A stretch of DNA of 64,000 nt, taken from NCBI GenBank assembly GCA_964412555.1, contig CAYPPG010000035.1:1-64000 (forward strand), given 5' to 3'. This document shows positions 32,469-41,060 of this stretch, piece after piece. Source of the stretch: CAYPPG01 sp964412555 (GTDB lineage: Bacteria; Hinthialibacterota; Hinthialibacteria; Hinthialibacterales; Hinthialibacteraceae). Positions within the stretch are counted from its first letter, which is position 1, and each line of letters opens with the position of its first letter. Made by a program: the position numbers and the translations under genes. The notes under the pieces are model-generated. The model was not told the DNA's origin, ran no database searches, and worked only from the letters and a program-made list of their open reading frames with translations.

Positions 32469-35147
32469 ATGAAATCTCCTACGATGAATACCGAAGATTA
32501 CTCCCCCATGATGCAGCAGTATTTCGAGATGAAGCAGCAATGCGGGGATGCGATTCTATTTTTTCGCTGCGGCGATTTTTATGAAATGTTTATGGATGAC
32601 GCTGTGCGGGCGGCGGATGAATTGGACATTGCGTTGACGAAAAAACCGGTCGGCAAAGGGCAAACCGTTCCGCTGGCCGGGATTCCGTATCATGCCGTAC
32701 AAAATTACCTCTATCGTCTTACACGCAAAGGATATCGTGTCGCCGTTTGCGAGCAGACGGAACTTCCGCAAAAAGGCAAGAAAATCGTGAACCGTGAGCT
32801 GGTGCGTACCGTCTCTCCGGGAACCATCATCGATGCGGATGTCATCGAAAGCAAAGAAAACAATTTTCTCGCTTCTTTATACAACGGCGAATTGGATGGA
32901 TGGGGTCTTGCCAGTGTAGATGTCACAACGGGAGAATTTCGGGCAACATGGGCTAGTGGGATCGAAGGATGGAACACCATCCTTTCCGAGTTGGGGACTC
33001 TTAATCCCAGCGAAATTTTGGTAGAAGCGTCATTGGCCAACGATCCGGATTTCGTGAAACAAGTAAAAAATTACGCAGATTGCATGATCAACGGATTAAG
33101 TGGTGAATCTTTTCTGCCGGATCATTTTCAACAATACGGTATCGAGGAATTTTGTCCGCCGAAAATCAAGAAAAATCGAAGCGAAACCGAATTGATTTAC
33201 GCTGCGGCTGCAGCGATTCTGGCATACTTACAGGAAAACCAGAAAGAGACAGTCGGGTACATCAAAGCGTTGGAAATCTATCAACGTGAATCGTTCCTAG
33301 TCATCGATAAAAATACGGAACGCAATTTGGAGTTACTCACCAGTTCCGGAGAAGGGGGAAAGCGATTTTCCCTGCTTGGGGTACTCGATCTGACTGTCAC
33401 CGCTATGGGCGGGCGTTTGCTGCGTCAATGGATTTTGCGTCCGTTAATGGATGTAACCAAAATCAAAGCGCGACAATCCATGGTCAAACTTCTCTATGAT
33501 CAGCCGACGGTGCGGGAAGAATTGCGAAAAACGTTGCGTTCTGTTCATGACTTGGAGCGGCTATTGGGCCGGGTTACGTTTGGCAACGCCAATGCACGCG
33601 ACCTGGTGGCGCTCCGCACCTCACTTGAACAACTTCCGGAATTGAATCGATTTCTCCAAGAAATTCAGGAAACAGAGTTAATACGGCATGCGCTTCATCG
33701 TGAGGAAGATCCGGAAGCGCAAATGGAAACGGTACCGCCAGGAGAAGAGTTGATCGATTCGCTTATGGAAGTGAAAGAATTGCTTCATTCCGCTCTTCTG
33801 GATGAACCTCCGCTCACTGTTCGGGAGGGGGGGATGATGCGCGACGGCTATGACAGCGATCTCGATGAACTGCGCACTATCCGCAAAGACGGGCGGGGTT
33901 ATATTGCCCGGCTGCAGGAGGAGGAACGGCAAAAAACGGGGATTCCTTCCTTGCGGGTTTCCTATAACAAGGTGTTCGGGTATTACATTGAAATTACCAA
34001 TATTCATAAAGACAAAGTGCCGGATAACTATATCCGGAAACAAACGTTGACCAACGCGGAGCGGTTCATCACCTCCGAACTGAAAGAATTCGAAGCGAAA
34101 GTCCTTCATGCGGAAGACCGCATCAAGGAGATCGAATACCGGTTGCTGCAAGATTTGCTGGAAGCCGTGCGTGGTTATGGTCCGCGTTTAAAAACGACTG
34201 CACGGATGCTTGCCCGTCTCGATTGTTTTCAAAGCCTGGCCGAAGCGTCATCCCGGTATGGCTATTGTTGTCCGGACATTCAGCAAGGCGGGAGTGTAGT
34301 GATTAAGGAAGGCCGCCATCCGGTTTTGGAACGGTCACCGATTGTGGAGCAATTCGTTCCGAATGACTGTAAACTCGATCAGGAGAAAGAACAAATTCTT
34401 ATCATCACCGGTCCGAATATGGCGGGGAAATCGACCTATATCCGGCAGGTCGCTTTGTTGATTTTAATGGCGCAAATGGGTTCCTTCATTCCGGCGCAAT
34501 CCGCATCGATCGGTGTGATTGACCGCCTGTTCAGCCGTATTGGGGCTGCCGATGATCTCGCCCGTGGCCGTTCAACATTCATGGTGGAAATGAATGAAGC
34601 GGCTCATATCTTGAATAAGGCCACGCCGCGAAGTTTGGTCATTCTCGATGAAATCGGCCGGGGAACGAGCACGTTTGATGGGGTATCACTTGCTTGGGCA
34701 ATTGTCGAGTATTTGCATGGATTACGGGCTAAAGGTGTAAAAACGCTTTTTGCGACGCATTATCACGAATTGGCCTCCTTGGCGGAAACTCACAAACGCG
34801 TATCCAATTACCATGTTCAAGTTTCCGAAGAAGGGGAAACGATCCGTTTCCTCTATCGTATCGCGCCTGGATATACCGATCATTCTTATGGAATTCATGT
34901 CGCCGATCTGGCCGGTGTTCCGAAACGGGTAACAAATCGTGCAAAGAAAATCCTCAAACGTTTAGAAAAAGGTGAACATCTTTCATTGCAAGCCATCAGC
35001 GATGAGGACCGTTATCAAATATCCCTTTTTTCGATGCTGGAAGAACCGTTACGGGCACGTTTACATGATATCGATATGAATACGCTTTCTCCGAAAGAAG
35101 CGTGGGATTTGCTCAACGAACTTGTAGTGGAAGCGAAAAATAATTAA
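32469..35147 (+). CDS. mutS: DNA mismatch repair protein MutS
   Basis: This 892-residue protein recognises mismatches and starts MutL-dependent repair. The mismatch-reading Phe-x-Glu motif is visible in FFRCGDFYEMF near residue 40. The connector, lever and clamp regions follow in the usual order, and the ATPase core carries Walker A GPNMAGKSTYIRQ, the loop STFMVEMNEAA, Walker B LVILDEIGRGTSTFDG and the H-loop FATHYHEL. The C-terminus has the short dimerisation tail seen in full MutS1. I prefer the ATG at 32469 (MKSPTMNTEDYSPMMQQY), though 32484 is an alternative that starts closer to the conserved domain. mutL is not in the window. Confidence 0.97.
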   Translation: MKSPTMNTEDYSPMMQQYFEMKQQCGDAILFFRCGDFYEMFMDDAVRAADELDIALTKKPVGKGQTVPLAGIPYHAVQNYLYRLTRKGYRVAVCEQTELPQKGKKIVNRELVRTVSPGTIIDADVIESKENNFLASLYNGELDGWGLASVDVTTGEFRATWASGIEGWNTILSELGTLNPSEILVEASLANDPDFVKQVKNYADCMINGLSGESFLPDHFQQYGIEEFCPPKIKKNRSETELIYAAAAAILAYLQENQKETVGYIKALEIYQRESFLVIDKNTERNLELLTSSGEGGKRFSLLGVLDLTVTAMGGRLLRQWILRPLMDVTKIKARQSMVKLLYDQPTVREELRKTLRSVHDLERLLGRVTFGNANARDLVALRTSLEQLPELNRFLQEIQETELIRHALHREEDPEAQMETVPPGEELIDSLMEVKELLHSALLDEPPLTVREGGMMRDGYDSDLDELRTIRKDGRGYIARLQEEERQKTGIPSLRVSYNKVFGYYIEITNIHKDKVPDNYIRKQTLTNAERFITSELKEFEAKVLHAEDRIKEIEYRLLQDLLEAVRGYGPRLKTTARMLARLDCFQSLAEASSRYGYCCPDIQQGGSVVIKEGRHPVLERSPIVEQFVPNDCKLDQEKEQILIITGPNMAGKSTYIRQVALLILMAQMGSFIPAQSASIGVIDRLFSRIGAADDLARGRSTFMVEMNEAAHILNKATPRSLVILDEIGRGTSTFDGVSLAWAIVEYLHGLRAKGVKTLFATHYHELASLAETHKRVSNYHVQVSEEGETIRFLYRIAPGYTDHSYGIHVADLAGVPKRVTNRAKKILKRLEKGEHLSLQAISDEDRYQISLFSMLEEPLRARLHDIDMNTLSPKEAWDLLNELVVEAKNN

Positions 35148-35213
35148 TCGTAAATCGAAGTTTTCTTTTTTTTTGTTTTTTATAAATGATTGTGTAATTC
35201 TATTTATTTTTTA

Positions 35214-35627
35214 TTAAAAAAAGTGAGATATAAAGTGGAGGTAATTTCTTTCATCCGGTTTCATGGATGAATGAGTGCGAATAGAATCCAGAACAATACG
35301 AAGCGAATCTCTCCACACTTTTTCTGAGATATCGTTTCTTATTTCACGAATTTGCCGTAACTCTTCCACAATATTATAAACAAGCGATAAATCACAATTT
35401 TTCTCGTAAAGTAAAACTCGGAGAGCTTCTCCACAAAGTTTATCGTCAATCATTTTATTATTTCGATAATTTTTCAATAATATGAACTCTATATTCTGTA
35501 AAATATCTTGATTCTCAGCAGTAACTGTTTTGAACAATTTTCTCGACACTCCTCTCGATAGAGTCATTTTCTTTTGTTTCTGCTTTATTTTCTTTTGATC
35601 CCGCTTTTTTTTGGACTGTCTTGACAT
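35214..35627 (-). CDS. Hypothetical basic, helical protein
   Basis: This 137-residue protein opens with a very lysine/arginine-rich tail (MSRQSKKKRDQKKIKQKQKK), followed by predicted helices and no Gly/Pro-rich turns. I recognise no family and see no ribosome binding site. The region is much more AT-rich than mutS beside it. The basic tail would suit nucleic acid or ribosome binding. It may be a genuine orphan gene of foreign origin or a chance frame. Confidence 0.4.
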   Translation of the reverse strand: MSRQSKKKRDQKKIKQKQKKMTLSRGVSRKLFKTVTAENQDILQNIEFILLKNYRNNKMIDDKLCGEALRVLLYEKNCDLSLVYNIVEELRQIREIRNDISEKVWRDSLRIVLDSIRTHSSMKPDERNYLHFISHFF

Positions 35628-35755
35628 CGAAATATTTTTTTAACTCTCATCTCTCAATATCGTTTCCACACGGTCATACGAATATAAACTTATTCGGAAT
35701 TTTAACAAATTTCAAGAGAAAAGAAATGTTTCTAATTGTGAAGGTTTGATAGCAA

Positions 35756-35784
35756 TTCTCAAACGAAAGAAATTCAATTATAAT
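35756..35784 (+). promoter_or_regulatory. Candidate sigma70-type promoter
   Basis: TTCTCA, a 17-base spacer and a perfect TATAAT lie 38 bases before the radical SAM gene at 35822. The predicted start near 35791 gives a short leader containing the AAAGGAT ribosome binding site. Confidence 0.5.
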
Positions 35785-35821
35785 TGGAAGAAATGATCGC
35801 GATTTAAAGGATACATTGGGC

Positions 35822-37447
35822 ATGTCGAATATCGTTTTGATCAGCTTGTATGACGAATTTTGTCTAGGTCCCCGATATATTGCTTCGTATCTGCGCCACG
35901 CAGGGCATCATGTCGAGCAGGTGTTGTTTAAACACTGTCATGCCGCCTACGAAGTGCCTTCGGAGAAACGGAATCCGGATGATTATCTGGAACATTTTTA
36001 CGCCAGTAAAAAAGAGATCGATCATCTTCAACGTTTCATCCGGGAGAGAAATCCTCTTTGGGTGGGATTTTCCTTCATGTCCGTCTCATCCGACCTGGCT
36101 GTGGAATTGACGAAGCGAATCCGGGAGGTCACCGACGCTCCCATCGTATGGGGGGGAGTGGATACGACCGTCAATCCCGATTGGGCAATCGAACATGCCG
36201 ATATGATTTGTATCGGGGAAGGAGAGCAGCCGGCGCTTGAGCTGACAGAAGCACTCGAAGGCAAACGTGAATTAGCGAACATTGATAATTTGTGGGTACG
36301 ACAGAACGGCACAATCAGCAAGAACGATATCCGCCCATTAATACAAGACTTAGATGCCCTTCCCTATCCCAATTTCGAGGAATCCACTATTTGGCTCATC
36401 GATCAAGATGAATTGCGGCAGGGAGTCCTGCCGGATTGCTCACCGCTCAATCCGTGGTTCATTATCATGGCTTCCCGTGGCTGCCCTTATCGATGTGCAT
36501 ACTGTGTCCATTCTGTCACACACGATCTTGCAAAAGGCAAAGGAAAATACCTGCGGCGCAGAACCGTCCGCAACGTCATTGACGAGTTGGCAGCTTACAA
36601 ACGGAAAAAGCCCGATACCTCGCAAATCATGTTTTACGACGATGTATTCACTTTCGACCGGAAGTGGATGGCGGAATTCACCGAAGCGTACAAGCGGGAA
36701 ATCGACATTCCGTTTTGGGTCTATACCTATCCGGAATTGTGCGATCCGGAGATTCTCAAAATGCTGCGGGATATCGGCTTGATCTATGTGCACATCGGTA
36801 TTCAAAGTGGATCGGAAGGATTCCTGCGGGAAACGTACAATCGTAAATTATCCACCAAAAAAGTGTTAAAAGCAGCTAACACTCTAAAAGAATTAGGAAT
36901 TTATGCCATCTACGACATGCTTGTCAGCATTCCATTGGAAACGGAAGAGGAATTGCGGGAAAGCCTTGATTTGCTTCTCCAACTGCCTGAGCCGTTTGGA
37001 TTGAATGTTTGGCCTACTCTTTTTTATCACAACTACAAGATCACCAAGCAACTTTGGAACAGTGAATGCGCCGATCAAGTGATCCGAGTCCCCGGCACGC
37101 ATGTCGATATGTATCCGCCGGACTCACCCTATCTGCGCTTTTGGCTCGTGATGCTGAAATTGACTCGTTATCCGCAGATTCCCCGCGAATCGTTCGCCGA
37201 CCTTCTCGAAAATGAAAGTTTACGCAACGATCCTACCCCGCTGGAAATCATGGAACAAGCGATTTACAAAGCGGCGATCGTTCATAATTCCGAGTTTTAT
37301 CATAAAGATACTCAAATTGAACACTTATGGGACGAAATCTCCCGTTTGAAATGGGAGAACGAACAACTGCGCAATCGGAAGATTCTTAAATTGCAGGATA
37401 GAATACAGAATGTGTTGCGCGGGACGCGCAAGACGGCTGTTCATTGA
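35822..37447 (+). CDS. B12-binding-type radical SAM protein
   Basis: This 541-residue enzyme has the two-domain B12-dependent radical SAM layout. An N-terminal Rossmann-like cobalamin-binding domain covers about residues 1-140 (SLYDEFCLGPRYIASYLRHA, FSFMSVSSDLAVELTK, GEGEQPALELTEAL). The radical SAM barrel follows, with the cluster motif CPYRCAYC near residue 224 and IGIQSGSE further on. The B12 domain lacks an obvious DxHxxG motif, so cobalamin may bind base-on or not at all. The C-terminus is helical. Relatives methylate or rearrange complex substrates. None can be assigned here. The ATG at 35822 is preferred because AAAGGAT lies about 10 bases upstream. A cluster of palindromes begins 4 bases after its stop. 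Confidence 0.8.
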   Translation: MSNIVLISLYDEFCLGPRYIASYLRHAGHHVEQVLFKHCHAAYEVPSEKRNPDDYLEHFYASKKEIDHLQRFIRERNPLWVGFSFMSVSSDLAVELTKRIREVTDAPIVWGGVDTTVNPDWAIEHADMICIGEGEQPALELTEALEGKRELANIDNLWVRQNGTISKNDIRPLIQDLDALPYPNFEESTIWLIDQDELRQGVLPDCSPLNPWFIIMASRGCPYRCAYCVHSVTHDLAKGKGKYLRRRTVRNVIDELAAYKRKKPDTSQIMFYDDVFTFDRKWMAEFTEAYKREIDIPFWVYTYPELCDPEILKMLRDIGLIYVHIGIQSGSEGFLRETYNRKLSTKKVLKAANTLKELGIYAIYDMLVSIPLETEEELRESLDLLLQLPEPFGLNVWPTLFYHNYKITKQLWNSECADQVIRVPGTHVDMYPPDSPYLRFWLVMLKLTRYPQIPRESFADLLENESLRNDPTPLEIMEQAIYKAAIVHNSEFYHKDTQIEHLWDEISRLKWENEQLRNRKILKLQDRIQNVLRGTRKTAVH

Positions 37448-37451
37448 AAAT

Positions 37452-37507
37452 GCGGGCAGGGATGCCCGCGCTCCGACCCACTGGGAGCGCGGCCATCCTT
37501 GGCCGCT
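37452..37507. repeat. Nested inverted-hairpin element 2
   Basis: The hairpin GCGGGC-AGGGAT-GCCCGC with CTCC tail (37452-37474) is followed after 8 bases by GGAGCGCGGCCATCC and GGCCGCTC (37483-37507), which is close to the reverse complement of the first unit. Both halves can fold alone or with each other. Confidence 0.65.
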
Positions 37508-37544
37508 CTTTCAACGCGCTAAGTTACTTTCTCGCACCACCCAT

Positions 37545-37567
37545 GCGGGCAGGGATGCCCGCGCTCC
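37545..37567. repeat. Third copy of the GCGGGC/GCCCGC hairpin
   Basis: The 23-base unit at 37452 recurs here in exact sequence and in the same orientation. The copies are separated by 70 bases that include the inverted copy. Confidence 0.7.
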
Positions 37568-37698
37568 GACATTCCAATATTTTATATAATCTCCCGCTTC
37601 AAATTCTTCTATTTTTTCGATAAGCACTCTATAATGTATTTTTTAAGTCCAACCCTTTAGCCACCCCAAGAGTGGGGGAAAGAAAGGGGGAAAAGTAA

Positions 37699-37751
37699 CG
37701 TCGCCGTCTCGGCGGCAGATTGAAGATGCCGGCAGGATGCCGGCGCTACGT
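37699..37751. repeat. Further hairpin pair of the same architecture
   Basis: CGTCGCCG-TCT-CGGCGGC is followed by GCCGGC-AGGAT-GCCGGC and GCTACG, the second block being an approximate reverse complement of the first. It lies inside the unusable upstream extension of the GrpE-like frame, which argues for the later TTG start. Confidence 0.5.
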
Positions 37752-37797
37752 TTTTAGGGAACCAAGAATCACTATCGATATAAAGGGAGAAACGAAT

Positions 37798-39261
37798 TTG
37801 CGAAACGCACCGTATCAAAAATCAAGAGGAAGACAACAATCATATTCCAATACAATCAACGCCGGGAATTATACGATTGAATTTACGTTACAGCCCTTGG
37901 AGACAGAATGGTCTGTTCCGAACTTGATGCATCATGGATTTCGCGTAACACCTGAGTTCAACGATGTCGGAGATGTGGAATTGTATTTGACCATTCCGAA
38001 GCGGATTCCCTCTGTCAATATCATCTCCGCCCAATTCGAGAACGATTTGCAGACGTTTTCGTTTTACACTTTTCGAGGCGAAGAACTACTGCGCAGCAAG
38101 GAGCCGATTGTCCTTACGGAGGTGGAACCGGAAGTCAATGGTAACATCTATACGGAAGCATCGATTCTTAAAAAGAGTTATATGCACAAATACAAATTCC
38201 AGGCGATTCTCAAAAGCCGTCCCAAAGCGCGCCAGAAACCACCAACTCAACAAAGGCAGCCTGTTTCTTCTCCTGAAACAAAACCGGTTCCTACAACCAG
38301 TGGTAATCTGGATGAAGCGCTCCAGCGGATCAAAAAACTTGAAACAACGGCGGAACAAGTTCTGGAATCCATTTCCGAATTGAATGACAAATTCGATGAC
38401 AGAAGGGGTTTGATCCCCATTTCCGAACAACAACCGCCGTCGGAAGTTTCGGTTTCTGCGGAAGCCGATTTCGATAAATTCGTCCATAGTTTAGACCATC
38501 AGTTTACCGATCAGGCCAGCCATATTCTCGAAGAAGCCGCCAAGATCGTTCCGGAGGAGTTGGCCAACAATCAGACATTCCAATCCTTCCAAAAACTTCA
38601 TCAAGCAGTAGCGGCGAACAATCCGAATGTGCAAACGCTCAAGCAGGCGAATTCCTGTTTTCGCCTACCGATCTTGAAATTCAGCGCCGCTGTCGAAGAA
38701 TCGCTTAAAAAAGTGAAAGGACCTCAAAAAGAACCTGAGTTTCAGAGTGTCGAAATCCAAACATTCGAGGATTATTATCATTCCGAATATATTACCTATT
38801 TATGCCAATGGCTGAACAAAGAGACCGAACCGCCTTTAGAGGCTTTCAATCCGGAACTAGCGTATCGGCGCTATATCTTTCTGAAATTTCAGAATCGCTT
38901 GCGTGAACTAAAAAAAGAGAGCAGTACCGTTCAGTTCTCTGAGGAAACATTGACCAAGGAATTGGATGATATGAAAAAGCAGAGTTTGATCCAACACATT
39001 GCCGAAATCGAGACATTGGAAAAGAAACATCTGGCGGAGATACCGACTCTCCCCTCCATCGTCGATCAATACGTAACCGGCATTTTGAATGCGCTGGATA
39101 TGAAACTCATTCCCGTCAAACAGGGGGATATTTTCGATCCGAAAGTGCATGAAACCCAGAATTCGACAATCCCAGCCGGTTCTATGGTACAAAAAGTTAT
39201 TCATCGTGGGATTCGGATGAACGACGGGACAATTTTAAGGCGGGCAAAGGTAGTGGCATAG
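37798..39261 (+). CDS. Large protein with a GrpE-like C-terminal domain
   Basis: This 487-residue protein starts at a TTG at 37798 behind a strong AAAGGGAG site. Upstream in-frame ATGs fall in palindromic DNA. Residues about 1-140 form an unrecognised beta-rich domain. A Pro/Gln-rich linker and a coiled coil (LDEALQRIKKLETTAEQVLE) follow, then a long helical region. The last 70 residues match the GrpE head: YVTGILNALDMKLIPVK, GDIFDPKVHE, IPAGSMVQKVIHRGIRM and GTILRRAKVV. GrpE is the DnaK nucleotide exchange factor and is normally about 200 residues. This protein may therefore be a specialised exchange factor tied to a particular Hsp70. No dnaK or dnaJ lies nearby. The GrpE match is by motif and not certain. 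Confidence 0.6.
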   Translation: MRNAPYQKSRGRQQSYSNTINAGNYTIEFTLQPLETEWSVPNLMHHGFRVTPEFNDVGDVELYLTIPKRIPSVNIISAQFENDLQTFSFYTFRGEELLRSKEPIVLTEVEPEVNGNIYTEASILKKSYMHKYKFQAILKSRPKARQKPPTQQRQPVSSPETKPVPTTSGNLDEALQRIKKLETTAEQVLESISELNDKFDDRRGLIPISEQQPPSEVSVSAEADFDKFVHSLDHQFTDQASHILEEAAKIVPEELANNQTFQSFQKLHQAVAANNPNVQTLKQANSCFRLPILKFSAAVEESLKKVKGPQKEPEFQSVEIQTFEDYYHSEYITYLCQWLNKETEPPLEAFNPELAYRRYIFLKFQNRLRELKKESSTVQFSEETLTKELDDMKKQSLIQHIAEIETLEKKHLAEIPTLPSIVDQYVTGILNALDMKLIPVKQGDIFDPKVHETQNSTIPAGSMVQKVIHRGIRMNDGTILRRAKVVA

Positions 39262-39311
39262 GGGATCCGACGTTCTAATAAAGCACATTCCCTCCACCCA
39301 AGAAAAACACA

Positions 39312-39668
39312 ATGAAGAAGCAAACTATCTCTTTCGATGCCGTTAACCAAAGACAAAATCTATTGGATTCGGAATTATCTCGTTTTTTAAAACTATTGAT
39401 AAATCAATATTATCCAAAAAAAATCCTGCTGATTGGATCGATGGCGGATGGTTCAATAGAGGAATGGTCTGACCTAGACTTGGTTATCATCAAAGAAACC
39501 AACAAACGATTCTTGGATCGGACCAAAGAAGTTATGCAACTTCTTCATCCACAAGTTGGGGTAGACATCCTAGTTTATACCCCTGAAGAATTCGAGACTC
39601 TCTCTAGTGAACGTGCATTCATACATCACGAAATTCTGGAAAAAGGGAAAGTATTGTATGAACGCTAG
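39312..39668 (+). CDS. MNT-type minimal nucleotidyltransferase (MntA-like antitoxin)
   Basis: This 118-residue protein has the nucleotidyltransferase motif GSMADGSIEEWSDLDLVII (GSxxxG then SDxD) and a third acidic position in VGVDILVY. MntA proteins neutralise HEPN RNase toxins, in characterised pairs by adenylylating them. Its stop overlaps the HEPN gene start by 11 bases, which fits coupled translation of an MntA/HepT module. The core metal-binding Asp pair is intact, so it should be active. Confidence 0.85.
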   Translation: MKKQTISFDAVNQRQNLLDSELSRFLKLLINQYYPKKILLIGSMADGSIEEWSDLDLVIIKETNKRFLDRTKEVMQLLHPQVGVDILVYTPEEFETLSSERAFIHHEILEKGKVLYER

Positions 39669-40032
39669 CATTGAGCAATGGTATCATTTTGCACAAGAGG
39701 ATTTGCGTATGGCAGAATTGGCGTTAGAAGAGGGTCTCTTCAATCAAACGTGTTTTCACAGTCAGCAATGTGCTGAAAAAATTATCAAAGGTTTATTACT
39801 TTCGCAGGGTAAAACACCTCCTCGAACACATTCGTTAGGAGATTTGCTTCCTTTATTACAACCAAATCCATTCAAAACAAATTTAGCAATACAACTCTTG
39901 GATCGTTTTTACATTCCAACCCGCTATCCGGACGCACTCCCTGGCAGCCTTCCAGAAGGATTACCCAATTATGAAGACGCGATGGAAGCAATAGCTGTTG
40001 CCCAAAGAATGATTCAAACGGTAAATCTATAA
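39658..40032 (+). CDS. HEPN-domain protein (HepT-like toxin)
   Basis: This 124-residue all-helical HEPN protein reads IEQWYHFAQEDLRMAELALE, then CFHSQQCAEKIIKGLLL and THSLGDLLPLL, the usual HEPN helices. I start at the ATG at 39658, which overlaps the nucleotidyltransferase gene. Longer in-frame starts lie deep in that gene. The RNase motif RxxxxH of some HEPN toxins is not evident. The CFHSQQCAEKxxK helix is the form common in MNT/HEPN pairs. It probably acts as an RNase held in check by the adjacent MNT protein. Confidence 0.8.
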   Translation: MNASIEQWYHFAQEDLRMAELALEEGLFNQTCFHSQQCAEKIIKGLLLSQGKTPPRTHSLGDLLPLLQPNPFKTNLAIQLLDRFYIPTRYPDALPGSLPEGLPNYEDAMEAIAVAQRMIQTVNL

Positions 40033-40139
40033 AATAGTCCTGTCAAAAACCCTTATTTCTTCAGTTAAGAGTAGATTTCTCTTCAACTTACCATCCTTGT
40101 AATAGTGGCATTAAGGCCTCATCCCATTCTGTTGTTCTA

Positions 40140-40385
40140 CTACCTATCTCCACTATAACACCCATATTTCACTAACAATCCCCGCATATACTTAAGCGAT
40201 TCCACATACCGTTCATCGAACGTTTCCACCGTTCCCAGCCGCTGGCCTTTCACCATGACCGGGGAACATTGTTCCGCCGATAGCAGGCCGTCATAGCCGT
40301 GTCGCGAAGGGCTTCGATGAATACTTCCCATTGCATGGGGTCTTTCTCACGTACCTTGAGCGTGGTTCGAACCATAAAACCATTT
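40140..40385 (-). pseudogene. Frameshifted C-terminal fragment of a sugar phosphate isomerase/epimerase
   Basis: On the minus strand the frame reads LKVREKDPMQWEVFIEALRD, then needs a one-base shift near 40280 to continue YDGLLSAEQCSPVMVKGQRL and run to a stop at 40140. This is the typical end of a xylose-isomerase-like TIM-barrel protein. Only about 80 of the expected 280 residues remain; the 5' part is gone, replaced by the pilin-like gene region. It is not a copy of the epimerase at 19835, because the sequences differ. Confidence 0.7.
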
Positions 40386-40439
40386 GACAAACTCACATAT
40401 CTGATTCTATGATGGCATAAAACAAACAGGTTTCCGAGA

Positions 40440-41060
40440 ATGAATGCAAAGAAAAATGCGTTTACCCTGATCGAACTTCTGATCGTCGTTGCTATCATCG
40501 GTATTCTTGCCGCCATCGCCGTTCCGAATTTTCTCCAAGCGCAGACACGAGCCAAAGTGGCCAAAGCGGTGAGTAATATGAAGGCCGTTGAAACAGGCCT
40601 GGAAATGTATTACCTCGACAAAGGTTCCTATCCCCGCTGGGCGTGGGACGGGTGGGGCAATCCGGCTGCCCACTATACCGGTTTTCGCGATCTCACGACA
40701 CCGGTCACCTATATCACCGGGGATAGCGCATTCCGAAATCCGTTCAAAGTGGAATACATCAATGATATCAAAGTGCCTGACGGGCGGGAACTCGATCCTT
40801 TTTTCGAATTGGGGACATTTCATTATGAAGGTTCGAACGTATCCGGAAGAGCCGTGACACCGTTCGATCATTCCACGTTTCCGCGCAACGTGTGGATGTT
40901 GGAAAGTTCCGGTCCCGACAGCGCGGACGATTATAACGGTCATAACTATCCGCAATATGGAGTGGCATATAACACCAGCAATGGACTAATGAGCCGTGGA
41001 GACATCTTTCACGGGGGTGGTGTGTATGTTGCGGAATGGGTGGGCAAATTGCCGTTTTAA
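40440..41060 (+). CDS. Type IV pilin/pseudopilin-like exported protein
   Basis: This 206-residue protein has a short basic leader (MNAKKNA) followed by the class III prepilin motif FTLIELLIVVAIIGILAAIA. A prepilin peptidase would cleave before the Phe and methylate it, with the Glu at position +5 present. The soluble part starts with the pseudopilin helix (ARAKVAKAVSNMKAVETGLE-like) and the common LDKGSYP turn. No assembly ATPase, platform protein or peptidase is in the window. Such stand-alone pilin-like proteins are abundant in several candidate phyla and may be secreted surface proteins. Its stop overlaps the convergent membrane synthase gene by 4 bases. Confidence 0.8.
   Translation: MNAKKNAFTLIELLIVVAIIGILAAIAVPNFLQAQTRAKVAKAVSNMKAVETGLEMYYLDKGSYPRWAWDGWGNPAAHYTGFRDLTTPVTYITGDSAFRNPFKVEYINDIKVPDGRELDPFFELGTFHYEGSNVSGRAVTPFDHSTFPRNVWMLESSGPDSADDYNGHNYPQYGVAYNTSNGLMSRGDIFHGGGVYVAEWVGKLPF

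Noticed and set aside
37452..37567. CRISPR array
   Set aside because: Copies are in both orientations, too few and palindromic throughout, with no regular spacers and no cas genes.
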